Notes: generated from the letters alone by a model not told the origin. Positions 1-8,023 are shown, numbered from the stretch's first letter. The stretch is DNA of 45,223 bases from Burkholderiales bacterium (GCA_026416295.1 JAOAFL010000045.1:1-45223), one strand, 5' to 3'. Translations and numbers: made by a program.

Positions 1-220
1 CTTTTGCGCCGCGCGTGCCGGAGGCGCCGGCGACGTTGGCGATCACCACCGGCTGGCCGAGCTGCTTCTGCAAGAGCGGCGCGAACGGTCGGAAGATGTT
101 GTCGGTGTCGCCGCCCGCCGGCCAGGGCACGATGAGCTTGATCGGGCGATCAGGGTACTGCGCGAGCGCGCAAAGCGGCGCCGCGAGCGCGAGAACGAGC
201 GTCAGGGCGATGCGTGTCAT
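1..220 (-). CDS. Tripartite tricarboxylate transporter substrate-binding protein (Bug/TctC family), 5' part only
   Basis: Only the first 73 codons lie in the window; the rest is beyond the left edge. The product begins with a signal peptide (MTRIALTLVLALAAP, then a likely cut after ALA near residue 20). It continues as YPDRPIKLIVPWPAGGDTD, which is the hallmark N-terminus of periplasmic Bug proteins: the PIKLIVPW beta strand and the glycine-rich loop that contacts the carboxylate ligand. A strong Shine-Dalgarno (GGAGGAGG on the minus strand, within 221-233) lies just upstream of ATG at 220, so the start is secure. Bug proteins bind organic acids or related small molecules and are hugely expanded in Burkholderiales; many are orphans. 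The ligand cannot be read from this fragment. The gene lies downstream of the acyl-CoA synthetase on the same strand, which weakly suggests uptake of an acid that is then activated. Confidence 0.88.
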   Translation of the reverse strand, partial: MTRIALTLVLALAAPLCALAQYPDRPIKLIVPWPAGGDTDNIFRPFAPLLQKQLGQPVVIANVAGASGTRGAK

Positions 221-284
221 GGTTCCCTCCTCCAAAGGTGCACGCATTCTAGCGACAGCGCGCCCCGGGCGCGAACCGGGGGGC

Positions 285-319
285 GGCCGCCCCGCGCCGC
301 CCGACGGCGCGGGGCGGCC
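285..319 (-). terminator. Strong GC hairpin after the acyl-CoA synthetase gene
   Basis: GGCCGCCCCGCGCC at 285-298 is perfectly complementary to 306-319, and G299/C305 adds a fifteenth pair, leaving a five-base loop. It starts ten bases after the stop codon of the minus-strand acyl-CoA synthetase, the usual place for a terminator. No U-tract follows in the minus-strand transcript, so it may only pause polymerase or protect the mRNA 3' end rather than act as a classical intrinsic terminator. Confidence 0.6.
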
Positions 320-328
320 TGCGCGGCG

Positions 329-1978
329 CTATCCCTTCTGCGAGCGGCGCGCTTCCTCGCGCTTTCGCAGTTCCTTTCTCTGCACCTTGCCGGTGGTCGT
401 CATCGGAAGCGCGTCGATGAACTCGATCTCGCGCGGATACTCGTACGGCGCAAGGCGCCCGCGCACGTGATTCTGGATGTCCTCGACGAGCTGCGCCGAG
501 GGCGTAAAACCCGGCTGCAGCACCACGTACGCCTTGACGATCTGCCCGCGCACCTCGTCCGGCTTTCCGATCACCGCGGCGTTCGCGACCGCCGGATGGC
601 GCACGAGGCAGGACTCGATTTCCGCCGGGCCGATGCGGTAGCCGGCCGACTTGATGACGTCGTCCGAGCGCCCCTGATACCAGAGGTAACCGTCCTCGTC
701 CATGCGGCCCTGATCGCCCGTGAGGCCCCAGTCGCCGAGATACTTGTCGCGCGTCGCCTGCGGGTTCTTCCAGTATTCGAGGAAGTGCACCGGGTCGCGC
801 TCGCCCTGAAAGAACCGGTGCACCGCGATCTCGCCGAGCTCGCCCGGCTTCGCTTCGTTGCCGTTTTCGTCCAGGATCGCGACACGATGCCCGGGGTAGG
901 GCCGGCCGATCGAGCCGGGCTTCACCGGCCAGGCTTCCTGGCAGTTGCCGACGACGTAGTTCATCTCGGTCTGGCCGAACATCTCGTTGACGGTGACGCC
1001 GAGCTGCGCCCGCGCCCATTCGATGACGGCCGTGCCGACGGCTTCGCCCGCGCTCATCACCGTGCGCAGCCGCAGGTCGTATTTTTCGCGCGGCGCGGGC
1101 ACCGCCTTCATCATCAGCTTGAGCGCGGTCGGAAACAGGAACGCGTTGCGCACGCCGTAGCGCTCGATCAGGTCGTACGCGCGCTCCGGATCGAAACGGC
1201 CGCGGAAGCCGAGGATCGGCATGCCGAAGTACCACGACGGCAGCAGCGCATCCATCAGTCCCCCCGTCCACGCCCAGTCGGCGGGCGACCAGAAGATGTC
1301 GCCGGGGCGCGGGAAGAAGTCGTGCGAGTAGACGAACCCCGGGACGTTGCCGATCAGCACGCGGTGCGGCTTGAGCGCGCCCTTCGGCGGGCCGGTGGTG
1401 CCGCTCGTGTAGATGATGAGGCACGGGTCCTCGGCCGCGGTGTCCGCCGGCGCAAAATCGCGGCTCGCCCGCTCGAGCAGCGTCTCCCAGGCGAGCACCC
1501 CCGCCTCGCGCGCGCCGCCGACGCCGATCAGGTGCCGCAGGTGCGGCAGCCGGTCCCTCACCGCCCAGACGCTCGCGATCGTCGTCGGCTCGACGATCGC
1601 GACCGACGCCTCGGCGTGCGCGAGCCGGTATTCGAGCGCATCGGGGCCGAAGAGGTGGCTGAGCGGCAGCGCGATCGCGCCCATCTGGAAGATCGCGATG
1701 TAGGCGATCGCTGTCTCGGGCCGCTGCGGGAGCACGATCGCGACCCGGTCGCCGCGTCCGACGCCGAGCGCCGCGAGCGCGTTCGAGAGACGGTTCGCCC
1801 GCTGCTGGATGTCCCAGAAGCTGTAGGCCGCGCTCGCCCCCGATTCGTCCTCCCAGTAGAGCGCAAAGCGCGAGCGGTCCGTCGCCCAGCGGCCGCAGCA
1901 GGCGGCGGCGATGTTGAAGCGCTCGGGGACCTCCCAGCGCCAGCTCCGGTAAAGCTCCTCGTAACGGTCGGTCGGCAT
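329..1978 (-). CDS. Acyl-CoA synthetase (AMP-forming, AMP-binding family)
   Basis: A 549-residue ANL-superfamily enzyme that activates a carboxylic acid to acyl-AMP and then acyl-CoA in the cytoplasm. All landmarks are visible: ATP-binding P-loop YTSGTTGPPKG at residues 190-200, GQTEMN at 335-340, TGDQG with the ribose-binding Asp at 420-424, hinge GRSDDVIKSAGYRIGP around 436-451, and the adenylation lysine K531 in TTTGKVQRKE. Length and motifs resemble the medium-chain/acetyl-CoA-synthetase-like branch; substrate is not determined. I chose ATG at 1978 (MPTDRYEELY); an in-frame GTG at 2005 would add nine residues, and neither has a perfect ribosome site. The longer upstream reading to 2524 overlaps the NUDIX gene on the other strand and is not real. 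The downstream Bug-type protein may supply the substrate. Confidence 0.9.
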   Translation of the reverse strand: MPTDRYEELYRSWRWEVPERFNIAAACCGRWATDRSRFALYWEDESGASAAYSFWDIQQRANRLSNALAALGVGRGDRVAIVLPQRPETAIAYIAIFQMGAIALPLSHLFGPDALEYRLAHAEASVAIVEPTTIASVWAVRDRLPHLRHLIGVGGAREAGVLAWETLLERASRDFAPADTAAEDPCLIIYTSGTTGPPKGALKPHRVLIGNVPGFVYSHDFFPRPGDIFWSPADWAWTGGLMDALLPSWYFGMPILGFRGRFDPERAYDLIERYGVRNAFLFPTALKLMMKAVPAPREKYDLRLRTVMSAGEAVGTAVIEWARAQLGVTVNEMFGQTEMNYVVGNCQEAWPVKPGSIGRPYPGHRVAILDENGNEAKPGELGEIAVHRFFQGERDPVHFLEYWKNPQATRDKYLGDWGLTGDQGRMDEDGYLWYQGRSDDVIKSAGYRIGPAEIESCLVRHPAVANAAVIGKPDEVRGQIVKAYVVLQPGFTPSAQLVEDIQNHVRGRLAPYEYPREIEFIDALPMTTTGKVQRKELRKREEARRSQKG

Positions 1979-2188
1979 CGCGACGCGAAGCTTATTTTCC
2001 TGCACGGCCTTGCGCCAGCGTAAGCGGCCGGCGCGAGGCCGCGGGCCCGAGGCGCCCGCGGCGGGCGCGGCCGGTTTACCATTGCGCGCGATGCCGCGCG
2101 CGCCGCTCCGTTGCCTCCGCGCCCTGCCGCTTCGGCCGCTTCGCCCCGCCCGGGCGGCGCTGCGCTCCCCGGGGGCCGTCCCGGCGCC

Positions 2189-2716
2189 GTGAAGTTCTGC
2201 CCGAGCTGCGGCGCCGCGGTCACGCGGCGCATCCCGCCGGGGGACTCGCTTCCCCGGTTCGTCTGCGACGAGTGCGGCGACATTCACTACCAGAACCCCA
2301 AGCTCGTCGTCGGCACGATTCCGGAGTGGGAAGGGCGCGTGCTGCTTTGCCGGCGCGCGATCGAGCCGCGGTACGGCTACTGGACGCTTCCGGCCGGGTT
2401 CATGGAGAACGGCGAAAGCGCCGGCGAAGCGGCGCTGCGCGAGACGCTCGAGGAGGCCGGTGCGCGCGCCGAGCTGATCGCCCCCTACAGCATCATCTCG
2501 GTGCCGGCGGTGAACCAGGTGCACCTCTTTTACCGCGCGCGGCTGCTCGACCTCGAGTTCCGGCCCGGCGCCGAAAGCCTGGAAGTCGCGCTGCGCGAGG
2601 AAAAGGACATTCCTTGGAAGGAGATCGCGTTCCGCACGGTCGGCCTGACGCTTCGGCGCTGGTGCGCCGACCGGGCGCGCGGCGAATTCGGCTTCTTCGC
2701 CGAGGACCTGAAGTAG
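2189..2716 (+). CDS. NUDIX hydrolase with N-terminal zinc ribbon
   Basis: A 175-residue protein with two parts. An N-terminal zinc ribbon has C4-x2-C7 and C26-x2-C29. A NUDIX fold follows, with a complete NUDIX box at residues 70-92 (G70, E76, R84-E85, E88-E89, G91), which binds the catalytic Mg2+. NUDIX enzymes hydrolyse nucleoside diphosphates linked to another group. The layout recalls zinc-ribbon NUDIX proteins related to NADH pyrophosphatase, but it is shorter than NudC and the substrate is open. The start is GTG at 2189, directly before the first cysteines; earlier in-frame starts give a low-complexity Arg/Pro/Ala stretch typical of non-coding GC-rich sequence. It is the first gene of the plus-strand run and is separated from the divergent acyl-CoA synthetase by about 210 bases, in which I see only a possible -10-like TACCAT at 2077-2082. 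Confidence 0.87.
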   Translation: MKFCPSCGAAVTRRIPPGDSLPRFVCDECGDIHYQNPKLVVGTIPEWEGRVLLCRRAIEPRYGYWTLPAGFMENGESAGEAALRETLEEAGARAELIAPYSIISVPAVNQVHLFYRARLLDLEFRPGAESLEVALREEKDIPWKEIAFRTVGLTLRRWCADRARGEFGFFAEDLK

Positions 2717-2732
2717 TCCCGGCGCCCTCGGC

Positions 2733-2738
2733 TAGAAT
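2733..2738 (+). promoter_or_regulatory. Candidate -10 hexamer TAGAAT upstream of the Rieske gene
   Basis: TAGAAT differs from the sigma-70 consensus at one base and lies eight bases before the ATG at 2746, so a transcript from it would be leaderless or nearly so. No convincing -35 is visible. The same kind of hexamer recurs ahead of several other genes in this window. Confidence 0.35.
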
Positions 2739-2745
2739 CTGCGCG

Positions 2746-3444
2746 ATGCAGCGCCGCGACTTCTTTCGCCTCTGCGCCGCGTCGGCCGCCGCGGCGGGCA
2801 TGCCCGCGTTCGCGGTCGCCGGCGCGACCGCGCGGCGCTACGCGCGCGCGCTCCTCGTCGATGCGCGCGGCGAGCCGCTGCGCGCGGCCTCCGTCCCGCC
2901 GCGCCGCAATCTGATCTTCCATTACCCTTACACCGCGACGCCGTGCTTCCTGCTCAACCTCGGGCGTCCGGTGCGCGGGAGCGCGCGGCTTCGCACCGCC
3001 GACCGGCGCGACTACGAATGGAACGGCGGCGTCGGCCCGCAGCGCTCGATCGTCGCGTATTCGGCGATCTGCGCGCACCAGCTCGCGTACCCGACCCGCG
3101 AGATCAGCTTCATCAGCTTCCGCGCCGAGGCGAGCGCGCGCAACCGCCATGCCGACGTGATCCACTGCTGCGCCGAGCACAGCCAGTACGATCCGGCCGA
3201 GGGCGCGCGTGTCGTCGCCGGCCCGGCGACGCAGCCGCTCGCGGCGATCCTGCTCGAGCACGAGCCGGCGACCGACGCCTTGTACGCCGTCGGCACGCTC
3301 GGCGGCGAGCTGTTCGACGCGTTCTTCGCGAAGTACGCGATGCGCCTTGCGCTCGAAAACGGCGCCGCCGAACGGCGGGAAGTGGCAGGCACCGCGGTGG
3401 TGACCGCGCTCGAGCAGTACTGTCGCCAGCAGGTGAAGTGCTGA
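2746..3444 (+). CDS. Tat-exported Rieske [2Fe-2S] protein
   Basis: A 232-residue protein that opens with a twin-arginine signal ([10 protein letters not shown] and a hydrophobic Ala-rich stretch to about residue 27), so it should be folded in the cytoplasm and exported by Tat. Rieske ligands are visible as C109-x-H111 and C142-x2-H145, the latter followed by SQYDP and VVAGPA, as in the family. Two features are odd. The ligand pairs are about 30 residues apart, nearly twice the spacing I expect in cytochrome bc1 Rieske proteins. The two extra cysteines that form the bc1 disulfide are missing (E144 occupies one position). No cytochrome b gene is adjacent, so it is not an ordinary bc1 subunit; a periplasmic electron-transfer protein like those of arsenite oxidase or SoxF types is possible. 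Its stop overlaps the aat start. Confidence 0.82.
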   Translation: MQRRDFFRLCAASAAAAGMPAFAVAGATARRYARALLVDARGEPLRAASVPPRRNLIFHYPYTATPCFLLNLGRPVRGSARLRTADRRDYEWNGGVGPQRSIVAYSAICAHQLAYPTREISFISFRAEASARNRHADVIHCCAEHSQYDPAEGARVVAGPATQPLAAILLEHEPATDALYAVGTLGGELFDAFFAKYAMRLALENGAAERREVAGTAVVTALEQYCRQQVKC

Positions 3445-4127
3445 GGTTTCTCGCGCCGCAGGACCCGTTTCCTCCGGTCGAACGCGCGCTGAAGGATCCG
3501 AACGGGCTGCTGTGCGCCGGCGGCGACCTGTCGGTCGAGCGGCTGCTCGCGGCGTATCGGCGCGGGATCTTCCCGTGGTATTCGGACGGCGAGCCGATCC
3601 TGTGGTGGTCGCCCGACCCGCGCATGGTGCTTTTCACCGACGAGCTGAAGATTTCGCGCTCGCTCGCGAAGAGCATCCGCAACAAGGGCTACGAGGTGCG
3701 CGTGGACACCGCGTTCGACGAGGTGATCGAGGCGTGCGCCGCGCCGCGGCGCGGCGCGCCGGGCACCTGGCTCGTGCCCGAGATGCGGCGCGCCTACCGG
3801 CGGCTGCACCGCGCCGGCTACGCGCACTCGTTCGAGACCTGGCGCGACGGCCGGCTGGTCGGCGGGCTCTACGGCGTCGCGATCGGCCGCATGTTCTTCG
3901 GCGAATCGATGTTCGCGCGCGCGACCGACGCCTCGAAGGTGGCGCTCGCCGCGCTCGTCGCGCACCTGCGCGCGCGCGGCTTTCCGATGATCGACTGCCA
4001 GCAGCGCACGCCGCTGCTCGCCTCGCTCGGTGCGCGCGAGATCCCGCGCGCGGAGTTTTTGCGGCGTCTCCGCGCGTTGGTAAACTACCCCGAACCACCG
4101 GCCCGCTGGAGCGATGTCCCGGCTTGA
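3438..4127 (+). CDS. aat: Leucyl/phenylalanyl-tRNA--protein transferase
   Basis: A 229-residue cytoplasmic enzyme that transfers Leu or Phe from tRNA to proteins with N-terminal Arg or Lys, marking them for ClpS/ClpAP. Family signatures are clear: [13 protein letters not shown] near residues 20-32, [20 protein letters not shown] near 43-62, [17 protein letters not shown] in the middle and FPMIDCQQ towards the end. The start GTG at 3438 overlaps the last seven bases of the Rieske gene; it gives the expected N-terminus ([17 protein letters not shown]). Earlier in-frame starts would run deep into the Rieske gene. The 3' end overlaps bpt by 14 bases, so the two N-end-rule transferases should be translated together. 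Confidence 0.95.
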   Translation: MLRFLAPQDPFPPVERALKDPNGLLCAGGDLSVERLLAAYRRGIFPWYSDGEPILWWSPDPRMVLFTDELKISRSLAKSIRNKGYEVRVDTAFDEVIEACAAPRRGAPGTWLVPEMRRAYRRLHRAGYAHSFETWRDGRLVGGLYGVAIGRMFFGESMFARATDASKVALAALVAHLRARGFPMIDCQQRTPLLASLGAREIPRAEFLRRLRALVNYPEPPARWSDVPA

Positions 4128-4851
4128 CGATCTGCCGCACGCGGTACTGCAGTTCTACGTCACCGCGCCCTACCCCTGCAGCTACCTGCCCGAGCGCATG
4201 GCGCGCTCGCAGGTCGCCACCCCGAGCCACCTGATCAACACCGAAATCTACGGGGAACTGGTCAAGGCGGGGTTTCGCCGCAGCGGCATCTTCACCTACC
4301 GGCCGCACTGCGACAGCTGCCGGGCGTGCGTGCCGGTGCGCCTGCCGGTCGCCGATTTCCGCCCGAACCGCGCGCAGCGCCGCGCCTGGAAGCAGCATCG
4401 CGGGCTCGCCGCGCAGGCGCAGCCGCTCAAGTTCCGCCTGGAGCACTACGCGCTCTACCTGCGCTACCAGTCGCGCAGGCACTCCGGCGGCGGCATGGAC
4501 AACGACAGCCGCGACCAGTACTCGCACTTCCTGCTCCAGAGCCGGGTGGACACGCGGCTCGTCGAGTTCCGCGACCACGGCCAGCTCGTCATGGTCTCGA
4601 TCGTCGACTACCTGCCCGACGGGCTCTCCTCGGTGTACACGTTCTTCGATCCCGACCGGCGCGGGACGAGTTTCGGCACCTACAACATCCTGTGGCAGAT
4701 CGAGGCGTGCCGCGCGCTCGGCCTGCCCTACCTTTACCTCGGCTACTGGATCCGCGAAAGCCCGAAGATGACCTACAAGTCGCGCTTTCGCCCCATCGAG
4801 GGCTTCGTCGGCGGCCTCTGGCGCAGACTCGAACCCGACGAGCTCGGCTGA
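4114..4851 (+). CDS. bpt: Aspartate/glutamate leucyltransferase
   Basis: A 245-residue member of the bacterial arginyltransferase-like family (Bpt). In this family the bacterial enzyme moves Leu from Leu-tRNA to proteins beginning with Asp or Glu, making them ClpS substrates. Motifs visible: [20 protein letters not shown] near residues 14-33, the cysteine cluster C66-DSC69-RAC72 following C22, the conserved GGGMDN near 129, and the C-terminal [18 protein letters not shown] block. The ATG at 4114 lies inside the 3' end of aat, giving a 14-base overlap. Pairing of aat and bpt is common in proteobacteria and covers both basic and acidic secondary destabilizing residues. Length matches the family. 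Confidence 0.95.
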   Translation: MSRLDDLPHAVLQFYVTAPYPCSYLPERMARSQVATPSHLINTEIYGELVKAGFRRSGIFTYRPHCDSCRACVPVRLPVADFRPNRAQRRAWKQHRGLAAQAQPLKFRLEHYALYLRYQSRRHSGGGMDNDSRDQYSHFLLQSRVDTRLVEFRDHGQLVMVSIVDYLPDGLSSVYTFFDPDRRGTSFGTYNILWQIEACRALGLPYLYLGYWIRESPKMTYKSRFRPIEGFVGGLWRRLEPDELG

Positions 4852-4863
4852 GCGGACGGCGCG

Positions 4864-5895
4864 ATGCTCTATGCGCTCGCGCGTCCGCTACTTTTCGCGC
4901 TCGAACCGGAGACCGCGCACGCGCTCGCGCTGGGGCTCGCGGATGCGCCGCTGCGCCTCGGCCTGCTGCGCGTCGTGCGCCCGCCCGAGCGGCCGGTGCT
5001 CGCGATGGGACTGCGCTTTCGCAATCCCGTGGGGCTCGCCGCCGGTCTGGACAAGGACGCAGAGCACGTCGATGCGCTCGCCGCGCTCGGATTCGGCTTT
5101 CTCGAACTGGGCGGCGTGACGCCCCGGCCGCAGCCCGGCAACCCGAAGCCGCGGCTCTTTCGCATCCCGCAGGCGCGCGCGCTCGTCAACCGGATGGGGC
5201 TGAACAGCGCCGGCCTCGACGCCTTCGTCGAGAACCTGCGGCGCGCGCGGCGCGACGTGGTGATCGGCGTCAACATCGGCAAGAACGGCGATACGCCGAA
5301 CGAGCGCGCCGGCGACGACTACGAACGCTGCCTGGAAGCGCTCTATCCGTACGCCGACTACGTGTCGATCAACGTCTCCTCGCCCAATACGCCCGGCCTG
5401 CGCGAACTGCAGTCGCCCGAGGCGCTCGCGGCGCTGCTTGCGCGCCTCGGCGCTTCGCGCGCGCGGCTGCGCGACCGCTACGGCCGCGACGTGAAGCTCG
5501 TGCCGAAGATCTCGCCCGACCTCGACGCCGAGGGCGTGCGGGCGGTCGCCGACGTGGTGCGCCGCACCGGCATGGACGGGGTGATCGCGACGAACACCAC
5601 CGTCTCGCGCGAGGGCGTCGAGGGTCTACCGAACGCGAGCGAGCGAGGAGGCCTTTCGGGCGCGCCGCTACGGCCGCGGGCGCTCGCGGTGCTGCGCGCG
5701 CTGGTCGCGCATCTTGCGGGCGAGATTCCGGTGATCGGCGTCGGCGGGATCATGAGCGGGGCGGACGCCGCCGAGCGCTTCGCCGCCGGCGCGACGCTCG
5801 TACAGCTCTACACCGGGCTCGTCTATCGCGGGCCGGCGCTCGTCGCCGAATGCGTGCGGGCGTACCCCGGCGAGCGGCCGCGCGCTGTCGCATGA
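4864..5895 (+). CDS. pyrD: Dihydroorotate dehydrogenase (quinone), class 2
   Basis: A 343-residue membrane-associated flavoenzyme that oxidizes dihydroorotate to orotate in pyrimidine synthesis and passes the electrons to quinone. Class 2 is shown by the N-terminal helical segment (about residues 1-40, used for membrane and quinone contact) before the FMN barrel, and by the serine-type catalytic motif [14 protein letters not shown], where class 1 enzymes have cysteine. Other motifs include [40 protein letters not shown] and the phosphate site [11 protein letters not shown]. It starts 12 bases after bpt and its stop shares four bases (ATGA) with the ferredoxin gene. Quinone dependence fits with the complex I operon in the same window. 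Confidence 0.95.
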   Translation: MLYALARPLLFALEPETAHALALGLADAPLRLGLLRVVRPPERPVLAMGLRFRNPVGLAAGLDKDAEHVDALAALGFGFLELGGVTPRPQPGNPKPRLFRIPQARALVNRMGLNSAGLDAFVENLRRARRDVVIGVNIGKNGDTPNERAGDDYERCLEALYPYADYVSINVSSPNTPGLRELQSPEALAALLARLGASRARLRDRYGRDVKLVPKISPDLDAEGVRAVADVVRRTGMDGVIATNTTVSREGVEGLPNASERGGLSGAPLRPRALAVLRALVAHLAGEIPVIGVGGIMSGADAAERFAAGATLVQLYTGLVYRGPALVAECVRAYPGERPRAVA

Positions 5896-6254
5896 AGCGC
5901 CCGCGCGTCGCGCTGATCGACGAGGCGCGCTGCATCGGCTGCGCGCGCTGCCTCGCCGCCTGCCCGGTGGACGCGATCGTCGGCGCCGAGGGGTTCATGC
6001 ACGTCGTGATCGCGAATTACTGCGTCGGCTGCGAGAAGTGCCTTCCGCCCTGTCCGGTGGACTGTATCGCGATGGTGCCCGCGCCGGCGGGGTATTCCTG
6101 GACCGAGGCCGACGCGCGCGCGGCGAAGCTGCGTCATGCGCGCCGCCGCCGCCGCCAGGCCGAGGCCGAGGCGAGGCTGCACACGCCGGATGCAGCGCGC
6201 CGGCGCGCGGTGCTCGCCGCCGTGCTCGCGCGCGCGCGGGAAAGGCGCCGGTGA
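5892..6254 (+). CDS. Soluble RnfB-like 2x[4Fe-4S] ferredoxin
   Basis: A 120-residue protein with two classical [4Fe-4S] motifs: C14-x2-C17-x2-C20-x3-C24 and C44-x2-C47-x2-C50-x3-C54, each followed by Pro. The last 50 residues are very rich in Arg and Ala and carry no recognizable domain. It resembles the ferredoxin part of RnfB/RsxB but lacks both the N-terminal membrane anchor and the extra four-cysteine domain, so it is not a standard Rnf subunit. No other rnf gene is in view. It overlaps pyrD (ATGA) and nth (GTGA) by four bases each. Linkage of an RnfB-like ferredoxin to endonuclease III is familiar in betaproteobacteria; supplying or repairing the Nth cluster is a possible reason but is inference. 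Confidence 0.85.
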   Translation: MKRPRVALIDEARCIGCARCLAACPVDAIVGAEGFMHVVIANYCVGCEKCLPPCPVDCIAMVPAPAGYSWTEADARAAKLRHARRRRRQAEAEARLHTPDAARRRAVLAAVLARARERRR

Positions 6255-6895
6255 GCCCGGCCAAGCGCCGCGAACTGTTCGCGCGGCTGCGCGCCGCGAA
6301 CCCCGAGCCGCGCTCGGAGCTCGTCTACCGCACGCCTTTCGAGCTGCTCGTCGCGGTGGTGCTTTCGGCGCAGGCGACCGACCGATCGGTGAACGCCGCG
6401 ACCGAGCGGCTGTTTCGCGTCGCGAACACGCCGCAGGCGATCGTCGCGCTCGGCGAGGAAAAGCTCGCCGGGTACATCCGCTCGATCGGCCTGTACCGCA
6501 CCAAGGCGAAGAACATCGTCGCGCTGTCGCGGCTGCTGCTTGAGCGCCACGGCGCCGAGGTGCCGCGCACGCGCGCGGAACTCGAAGCGCTGCCGGGCGT
6601 GGGGCGAAAGACCGCGAACGTGGTGCTGAACGTCGCCTTCGGCGAGCCGACGGTGGCGGTGGACACGCACATCTTTCGCGTCGCGAACCGCACCGGTCTC
6701 GCGCCCGGCCGCACGCCCGCGGAAGTGGAGCGCTCGCTGCTCGCCGCGACGCCGCCCGAGTTCCTGCGCCACGCGCACCACTGGCTGATCCTGCACGGTC
6801 GCTACGTCTGCACCGCGCGCCGGCCGAAATGCCCGCGCTGCCCGATCCGCGACCTGTGCGCCTGGCGCGACAAGACCGCCGATGTTCGAACCTAG
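6251..6895 (+). CDS. nth: Endonuclease III (DNA glycosylase/AP lyase)
   Basis: A 214-residue base-excision-repair enzyme that removes oxidized pyrimidines and cuts the abasic site. Numbering from GTG at 6251 puts the catalytic pair at K120 (in [10 protein letters not shown], the helix-hairpin-helix) and D138 (in [13 protein letters not shown]), and the [4Fe-4S] cysteines at 187, 194, 197 and 203. These are the positions known for E. coli Nth, which strongly supports this start. The start overlaps the ferredoxin stop (GTGA), and the 3' end overlaps the DUF1841 gene by 14 bases. An alternative upstream reading would only add Arg/Ala-rich sequence from the ferredoxin gene in another frame. Confidence 0.96.
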   Translation: MSPAKRRELFARLRAANPEPRSELVYRTPFELLVAVVLSAQATDRSVNAATERLFRVANTPQAIVALGEEKLAGYIRSIGLYRTKAKNIVALSRLLLERHGAEVPRTRAELEALPGVGRKTANVVLNVAFGEPTVAVDTHIFRVANRTGLAPGRTPAEVERSLLAATPPEFLRHAHHWLILHGRYVCTARRPKCPRCPIRDLCAWRDKTADVRT

Positions 6896-7313
6896 CCGGG
6901 AACAGGCGCGCGCGTTCTTCTTCGAGACCTGGCGCAAGTACCGCGAGGGCGCGCCGCTCGCGGGTCTGGAGACCGTCGCGCTCCAGGTGATCCTCGCGCA
7001 CCCCGAGTACCATCGCGTGCTCGAGGATCCGGAGAAATACGCCGCGCGCGAGTACTTTCCCGAGCAGGGGGAAACGAATCCGTTTCTGCACCTCGCGCTG
7101 CACCTCGCGCTCGAGGAGCAGCTCTCGATCGATCAGCCGCCGGGCATCGTCGCCTGCGTCGCCCGGCTTGCGCAGCGCGCCGGTTCGCGCCACGAGGCGC
7201 TGCACGCGGCGATCGAGTGCCTCGCCGAGACGGTCTGGCGCGCGCAGCGCGCGCGCGCCGCACCCGACGCGGCGGCCTACCTCGAATGCCTCGCGAAGAA
7301 GGCTAGCGCTTGA
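6882..7313 (+). CDS. DUF1841 family protein
   Basis: A 143-residue cytoplasmic protein of unknown function. Recognizable family features are the N-terminal [20 protein letters not shown], then LAGLETVALQVILAHPEYH, a NPFLHLALHLALEEQ segment, and a C-terminal helical half with WRAQRARAAPDAAAYLECL. No catalytic motif or membrane segment is visible; the pattern of aromatic and leucine residues suggests an all-helical fold. The start ATG lies inside nth. In betaproteobacteria this family is commonly found beside nth, so it is probably the last gene of this operon. Its final 11 bases overlap the 3' end of the cytochrome gene on the opposite strand. Confidence 0.85.
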   Translation: MFEPSREQARAFFFETWRKYREGAPLAGLETVALQVILAHPEYHRVLEDPEKYAAREYFPEQGETNPFLHLALHLALEEQLSIDQPPGIVACVARLAQRAGSRHEALHAAIECLAETVWRAQRARAAPDAAAYLECLAKKASA

Positions 7314-7623
7314 CCGCGAGCCCCGACTTCTGGCTCGCGAACCAGGCGGCGAGGTCCTCGATGTCCCGCGTCGACAGGCCGGCGGCGAAGCCCTTCATCA
7401 CCGGGTTGTCGCGCTTGCCGCTCTTGTAGTCCTTGAGCGCCTTCACCAAGTAGTCGTAGTGCTGGCCCGCGAGGATCGGGTTTTCGGGCGCGGTCGGCTT
7501 TGCGCCGTCCAGCCCGTGGCAGGCGGCGCACACCTCGGCCTTCTTTCTGCCCGCCTCGGGGTTGCCGGCCTGCGCCGCGCCGGCGGCCGCCAGCGCCACC
7601 GCGACGATCAGCGCGCGCCTCAT
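7303..7623 (-). CDS. Cytochrome c, single haem (c553/c4-domain type)
   Basis: A 106-residue periplasmic cytochrome. A signal peptide (MRRALIVAVALAAAGAAQA) is followed by a haem site C32-AAC35-H36 and a likely axial methionine M76 in NPVMKGFAAGLS. The ending (DIEDLAAWFASQ) is the C-terminal helix of class I cytochromes. It is the second gene of an overlapping pair: its ATG shares four bases (ATGA) with the stop of the cytochrome upstream. Small soluble c-type cytochromes of this kind pass electrons from a bc1 complex to terminal oxidases or other acceptors. The 3' end overlaps the convergent DUF1841 gene by 11 bases, leaving no room for a separate terminator. Confidence 0.92.
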   Translation of the reverse strand: MRRALIVAVALAAAGAAQAGNPEAGRKKAEVCAACHGLDGAKPTAPENPILAGQHYDYLVKALKDYKSGKRDNPVMKGFAAGLSTRDIEDLAAWFASQKSGLAVKR

Positions 7624-7949
7624 TTCGCGCCTCCGGCGTAGTACGCGGCGATCTCCGCGATCTCTTTCTCGGAGAGTCCGGCCGCGATGCCGCGCATCGA
7701 GGGATGCCGGCGCTGGCCCGACTTGTACGCGGCGAGCGCCGCCGCGAGATAGGCGGCCGACTGTCCGCCGAGCTTCGGCACGTGGTACACCTCCGGGTAC
7801 GCGGTGCGGTAGCCGGGAATGCCGTGGCAGCCTTCGCACATCGCGATGGTCGTGCGCAGCGACTTCGCCTCGCCCGCGGCGGGCGACTGCGCGAGCGCGG
7901 GCGCCGCGGCGCCGAGTGCGGCGAAAACGAGCAGTGTCGGATGGCGCAT
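7620..7949 (-). CDS. Cytochrome c, single haem (c553/c4-domain type)
   Basis: A 109-residue periplasmic cytochrome with signal peptide (cut predicted after ALA near residue 20), haem site C38-EGC41-H42 and probable axial M85 in HPSMRGIAAGLS. Its C-terminal half is closely related to that of the downstream cytochrome (both have YKSG, a Met plus Arg or Lys-Gly motif, AAGLS and a final IAEIAAYYA or IEDLAAWFA helix), so the pair arose by duplication. Together they look like the two halves of a di-haem cytochrome c4 encoded as separate overlapping genes. The start at 7949 has no strong Shine-Dalgarno. A candidate -10 lies at 7991-7996 on this strand. Confidence 0.92.
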   Translation of the reverse strand: MRHPTLLVFAALGAAAPALAQSPAAGEAKSLRTTIAMCEGCHGIPGYRTAYPEVYHVPKLGGQSAAYLAAALAAYKSGQRRHPSMRGIAAGLSEKEIAEIAAYYAGGAK

Positions 7950-7990
7950 CGTTGTTGTTCGGTCGTGGCGAGGTTGCGGAAAACCCCGCG

Positions 7991-7998
7991 ATTATAAT
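7991..7998. promoter_or_regulatory. Palindromic ATTATAAT: candidate shared -10 of divergent promoters
   Basis: ATTATAAT reads TATAAT on both strands (7993-7998 plus; 7991-7996 minus). It lies 26 bases before the moxR-like ATG at 8024 and 42 bases before the cytochrome ATG at 7949, in sequence otherwise well over 60% GC. It is a perfect sigma-70 -10 in both directions; no good -35 is visible on either side, so an activator may be needed. Only one polymerase could occupy it at a time. Confidence 0.5.
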
Positions 7999-8023
7999 GC
8001 GCTTTTGCCCGAGGACACGCGCG

